Shown: positions 61,383 through 64,000 of the stretch, piece by piece
Layout of the letters: each line of letters begins with the position of its first letter
How positions within the stretch are numbered: the stretch's first letter is position 1
Source: Paraburkholderia sp.
GTDB taxonomy: Bacteria; Pseudomonadota; Gammaproteobacteria; Burkholderiales; Burkholderiaceae
Direction: 5' to 3'
DNA: 64,000 bases
Assembly: GCF_024281035.1 (NCBI RefSeq)
Contig: NZ_JAMXLH010000078.1
Location: 62,001-126,000, forward strand
Notes under the pieces: generated by a model
Databases searched by the model: none
What the model was told of the DNA's origin: nothing
Seen by the model: the letters and a program-made list of their open reading frames with translations, nothing else
Program-made: the position numbers and the translations under genes

Positions 61383-61731
61383 CGAATGAGGTGGCATCAT
61401 GGCGACGCGTCTCGATGCCCGATCCGATCAGCCGCTCGATGAATTCCTTCTCCAGCATCGAGCGTAACGTCCTTAAATAGCAGCTCCAGTCTGAGGCCGC
61501 ACCCGAAGTGCAGGGCGCCGTCTTGCGTCATCTTCGCGACGCGATCTGAGAATCGTCTCCGTAACGGCCCGGTGTTTCCAATCCGCCCGAAGCCACCCGC
61601 CCGAGCCTGGCGGACCACCGAATCGTTTTATAAACCTGTTGCTGCGCGTCTATGATGCGAGGGGCGGCATGCGTTTCTCTCTCGTTTCCCTCGCGCGTCC
61701 TTTCGCGCATACCGCCCTACTCTTCACGTCA
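61383..61731. other. Short stretch where the head-gene module would be expected
   Basis: About 350 bp between Rz and the I-gene remnant. No terminase, portal or head gene is recognisable. A 32-residue minus-strand frame (61360-61458, MLEKEFIERLIGSGIETRRH then DATSFVTALLPR) overlaps the Rz 3' end, with AAGGA upstream; it may be a real small ORF or a fragment. An AT-containing element follows at 61732. Confidence 0.5.
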
Positions 61732-61772
61732 ATTAAAAGACCGTACCGGTCAGCCGCCCCATGATGGGCGGC
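61732..61772 (+). promoter_or_regulatory. Second composite element, before the I-gene remnant and tail genes
   Basis: ATTAAAAGACC (61732-61742), 10 nt, then the inverted repeat GCCGCCC-CATGAT-GGGCGGC (61753-61772). It copies the layout of the element at 59758-59796, with the same 11-base box and a 6-base loop of similar sequence. In Mu a late promoter (PI) precedes gene I, the same place. It could drive the tail genes. Confidence 0.45.
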
Positions 61773-61961
61773 ATGGACACAACGCCCCTCCACATTTTTC
61801 AATCCGGCCAGCGGACCGCCCTGAGCGGCCGCGTGCTGAACATTTCCGAAGCGAAATCTGCCGCAACGGCGAGCACCTGTGATCCGAAGCAGTACGAATC
61901 GCTAAACGCGAACCAGAAACAAAAGCTTGCCGATGGCCGCCCCGCGCGGGAGCGCGACTGA
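61773..61961 (+). pseudogene. Truncated I-type phage protease/scaffold gene (N-terminal remnant)
   Basis: A 62-residue frame, MDTTPLHIFQSGQRTALSGR then VLNISEAKSAATASTCDPKQYE. This first part matches the start of Mu gpI-type protease/scaffold proteins (PIHIFKPG.HT...G....FSEADL.A.AAAYDP..HEAPLVVGHP). Just where the conserved APLVVGHP should follow, the frame changes to an unrelated SLNANQKQKLADGRPARERD and stops. The full protein is about 350 residues, so most of it is gone. Its stop overlaps the next start (TGATG), so it may act only as a translated leader. Confidence 0.6.
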
Positions 61962-62434
61962 TGGCGACGACCCTCGAAATGATCGACACAATCGTCGCGC
62001 GACTGAAGGCGAAACTACCGGCGCTCGCGGTGGAGTATTTCCCCGAGCGGCCATCGGATTACCGGCTGAACGATTCGGTCGGCGCACTGCTGGTCAGTTA
62101 TCCGGGCAGCCGGTTCGATGCAACCGTCGACACCGCAGCCGTCGTGCAGCCGCGACGCATTCAATTCTCCGTGACGATCGTCGCGCGTCAATTGAACGGA
62201 CGCGGCGGTGCGATCGACGTGCTCGATCAGGTTCGCGCCGCCCTGGTCGGTTTTCGACCTCCAGACTGCTCGAAGCTTGCAGCGGTCTCCGAAACATTTC
62301 TCGGCGAAGAAGCCGGGTTATGGCAGTACGCGCTGGACTTGTCGTCCGCCTCCGTCATCGTGGAGGAAAGCGCCCCCAATGATGCGCGGCCGCTTACGCG
62401 TGTCCAATACGAACCCGATGAGGAACACTCATGA
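61961..62434 (+). CDS. Mu gp37-like tail-region protein
   Basis: A 157-residue protein: ATTLEMIDTIVARLKAKLPALAVEYFPERPSDYRLNDSVGALLVSYPGS (in parts), RRIQFSVTIVARQLNGRGGAIDVLDQVRAALVGFRP (in parts). This fits the Gp37 family found between the head and sheath genes of Mu-like phages (tail-terminator or connector region). It overlaps the next gene by 4 bases (ATGA). Confidence 0.75.
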   Translation: MATTLEMIDTIVARLKAKLPALAVEYFPERPSDYRLNDSVGALLVSYPGSRFDATVDTAAVVQPRRIQFSVTIVARQLNGRGGAIDVLDQVRAALVGFRPPDCSKLAAVSETFLGEEAGLWQYALDLSSASVIVEESAPNDARPLTRVQYEPDEEHS

Positions 62435-62664
62435 AATACATTTACAGCGGGCCGCCCAGCGGTGTCACTTTGAAGGATGGCGACAATGTGCGCGAGATCA
62501 TCCTCCTCCCCACGCGCGAGGTCGATCTTCCGGAAGCGCACGAATATACCCAGACGCTGCTCGCGCTCGGGTACGTGACGCCCGTTTTGGCCGACGAATC
62601 TGCATCCGGCCAGCAAGAAACTGCATCGGCCGGCGAGGCCGGTGCCACGAAACAGGGGGAATAA
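62431..62664 (+). CDS. Mu gp38-like small tail-region protein
   Basis: A 77-residue protein, MKYIYSGPPSGVTLKDGDNV..., REIILLPTREVDLPEAHEYTQTLLALGYVTPV, then a disordered Ala/Glu/Gln tail ending GATKQGE. It occupies the place of the small gene just before the sheath gene in BcepMu-type phages. Function is unknown. The sheath ATG is 3 bases beyond its stop. Confidence 0.65.
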   Translation: MKYIYSGPPSGVTLKDGDNVREIILLPTREVDLPEAHEYTQTLLALGYVTPVLADESASGQQETASAGEAGATKQGE

Positions 62665-62667
62665 GCG

Positions 62668-64000
62668 ATGCCCGCTAACTATCTGCATGGTGTCGAAACC
62701 ATCGAGAGGGAAACCGGCGCGCGTCCGGTCAAGGTCGTTAAATCCGCCGTTATCGCGCTGATCGGCACGGCGCCGATTGGGCCGCTCAATGAACCGACGC
62801 TGTGCTTATCTGAAACGGATGCTGAACAATTCGGCAAGGCGGCACACCGTTTTGCGAATCCGGACAACTATGCATTCACGATTCCGCAGGCACTGAAGAG
62901 CATCTACGATTTCGGCGCAGGTACCGTCATTGTCGTGAACGTGCTCGATCCGAACGTGCACAAAACCTTCGTTCCCGGACAGCCTGTAGTGTTCAACCCG
63001 GTGACGAACCGCGCCCGCTTGCCACATCGGGATGTCTGGCACCTGACACTGAAGGACGTCACTAACAAAACCGAATTCGTGTATGGCGCCGACTACATCT
63101 ACGATCGGGCTTCGGACGAGTACGTGCGCATCGAGGGTGGCGCACTCGTGCCGAACGTCCAGTACTACGCCCATTACAATTTTGCCGATCCGAACAAGGT
63201 GACTGCCGCCGATATCATCGGCGGCGTCGACGCCGCAGGACGCCGACTGGGAATGAAGGCGCTGAAGGACACCTTCAATCTGTACGGTTTCTCCGCGAAA
63301 ATCCTGATCTCGCCCATGTACGGCTGCCTGAATTCTGTGGCTGCCGAGCTTGACTCGATGGCGAACCAGCTCGGCGCGATCGCATACATCGATGCGCCAA
63401 TCGGCGTCACGTTCGACCGGGCGATGGCCGGTCGAGGTCCGTCTGGCGCGATCAACTTCAATACGTCGAGCGATCGCGTGCGCCTTTGCTATCCGCACGT
63501 CAAGGTATACGACCCGACAATGGACACGGAACACCTCGAACCCCTGTCGATCCGCGCAGCCGGCCTTCGCGCGAAGGTCGATCTGGACAAGGGCTACTGG
63601 TGGTCGAGTTCGAACCAGCCGCTCATCGGCGTCACGGGCGTCGAGCGCCCGCTGACCGCGATGATCGACGATCCGCAATCCGAAGTGAACCTGCTCAACG
63701 AGGCAGGCATCACGACGGTATTCAGCAGCTACGGCTCGGGCTACCGTCTGTGGGGCAACCGCACCGCTGCCTTCCCCACCGTCACGCACATGCGCAACTT
63801 CGAAAACGTGCGGCGGACGGGCGACGTCATCAACGAATCACTGCGGTATTTCAGCTTGCAGTACATCGACATGCCCATCGACAACGCATTGATCGATTCG
63901 CTGATCGAATCGGTGAACGGTTTCGGCCGCAAGCTGATTGGCGACGGCGCGCTGCTCGGCTTCAAGGCATGGTATGACCCGAGCCGGAATCCGGAGCAGG
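62668..64000 (+). CDS. Contractile tail sheath protein, partial (runs off right edge)
   Basis: 444 residues are visible. The start MPANYLHGVETIERETGARPVK, the segment VKSAVIALIGTAPIGPLN, and the C-terminal sheath core (LWGNRTAAFPTVTHMRNFENVRRTGDVINESLRYFSLQYIDMPID, in parts; LIDSLIESVNGFGRKLIGDGALLGFKAWYD, in parts) are typical of myophage/tailocin sheaths (Mu gpL, FI-like). GGGGGAATAAGCG before ATG 62668 is a strong ribosome site. The gene appears intact to the edge. Its presence shows the element encodes a contractile tail. Confidence 0.93.
   Translation, partial: MPANYLHGVETIERETGARPVKVVKSAVIALIGTAPIGPLNEPTLCLSETDAEQFGKAAHRFANPDNYAFTIPQALKSIYDFGAGTVIVVNVLDPNVHKTFVPGQPVVFNPVTNRARLPHRDVWHLTLKDVTNKTEFVYGADYIYDRASDEYVRIEGGALVPNVQYYAHYNFADPNKVTAADIIGGVDAAGRRLGMKALKDTFNLYGFSAKILISPMYGCLNSVAAELDSMANQLGAIAYIDAPIGVTFDRAMAGRGPSGAINFNTSSDRVRLCYPHVKVYDPTMDTEHLEPLSIRAAGLRAKVDLDKGYWWSSSNQPLIGVTGVERPLTAMIDDPQSEVNLLNEAGITTVFSSYGSGYRLWGNRTAAFPTVTHMRNFENVRRTGDVINESLRYFSLQYIDMPIDNALIDSLIESVNGFGRKLIGDGALLGFKAWYDPSRNPEQ

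Overview
The window looks like a chromosomal segment of a Burkholderiaceae bacterium of the Paraburkholderia/Caballeronia/Burkholderia type. The signs are high GC coding DNA with GC-rich third positions, a beta-proteobacterial hut operon, a double-length UvrA protein, an mmsA/mmsB valine module, a Gram-negative porin, and a transposable prophage arranged like Burkholderia phage BcepMu. This is judged from sequence features alone; no database search was possible.

Layout. Positions 1-6.6 kb hold a minus-strand histidine-utilisation operon (hutC, hutU, hutD, hutI, hutF, hutG), with hutG cut by the left edge and a perfect 16-bp operator palindrome in front of hutU. Positions 6.8-15 kb carry a 1-Cys peroxiredoxin, a convergent GH35 beta-galactosidase / GH36-like alpha-galactosidase pair, hypothetical genes and a squalene/phytoene synthase-family enzyme. 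Positions 15-27 kb carry mmsB-mmsA with a LysR regulator, a BON-domain protein, a beta-carbonic anhydrase, a 58-residue small protein, an aldo/keto reductase, gamma-glutamyltranspeptidase and a DHA2 efflux pump. Positions 27-37.6 kb carry a porin, two small envelope proteins, an ALDH7-type dehydrogenase, an alpha/beta hydrolase divergent from an AraC regulator, an XRE-cupin regulator, an NnrU-family protein and an H-NS-like protein. Positions 37.9-43.9 kb are one 1968-codon UvrA-family gene with an SOS (LexA) box upstream. Positions 44.7-51 kb carry a Tat-exported phospholipase C, a small lipoprotein, a zinc alcohol dehydrogenase, a monooxygenase-fold protein, an Old Yellow Enzyme homologue and a SGNH hydrolase. 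A methyltransferase gene of lower GC follows at 51.7-52.4 kb.

From about 52.4 kb to the right edge lies a Mu/BcepMu-type element. A leftward, tightly overlapping early operon (Ner-like regulator, a MarR/IclR-like HTH protein, a 332-residue protein, transposase A, ATPase B, small proteins, GemA, Mor) diverges from a repressor gene. To the right follow a lysis cassette (membrane protein/holin, lytic transglycosylase, Rz with nested Rz1) and then, after only about 600 bp, tail genes (gp37-like, gp38-like, contractile tail sheath).

The most interesting observation is that the DNA-packaging and head genes expected between lysis and tail genes (terminase, portal, head morphogenesis, protease, major capsid) are absent. 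Only a truncated N-terminal piece of the I-type protease/scaffold gene remains, preceded by a promoter-like composite element that also precedes the lysis cassette. The element may therefore be a headless tail-and-lysis locus (tailocin-like) that still has its transposition genes, or a deletion-defective prophage. The rest of the tail region lies beyond the window and decides which.
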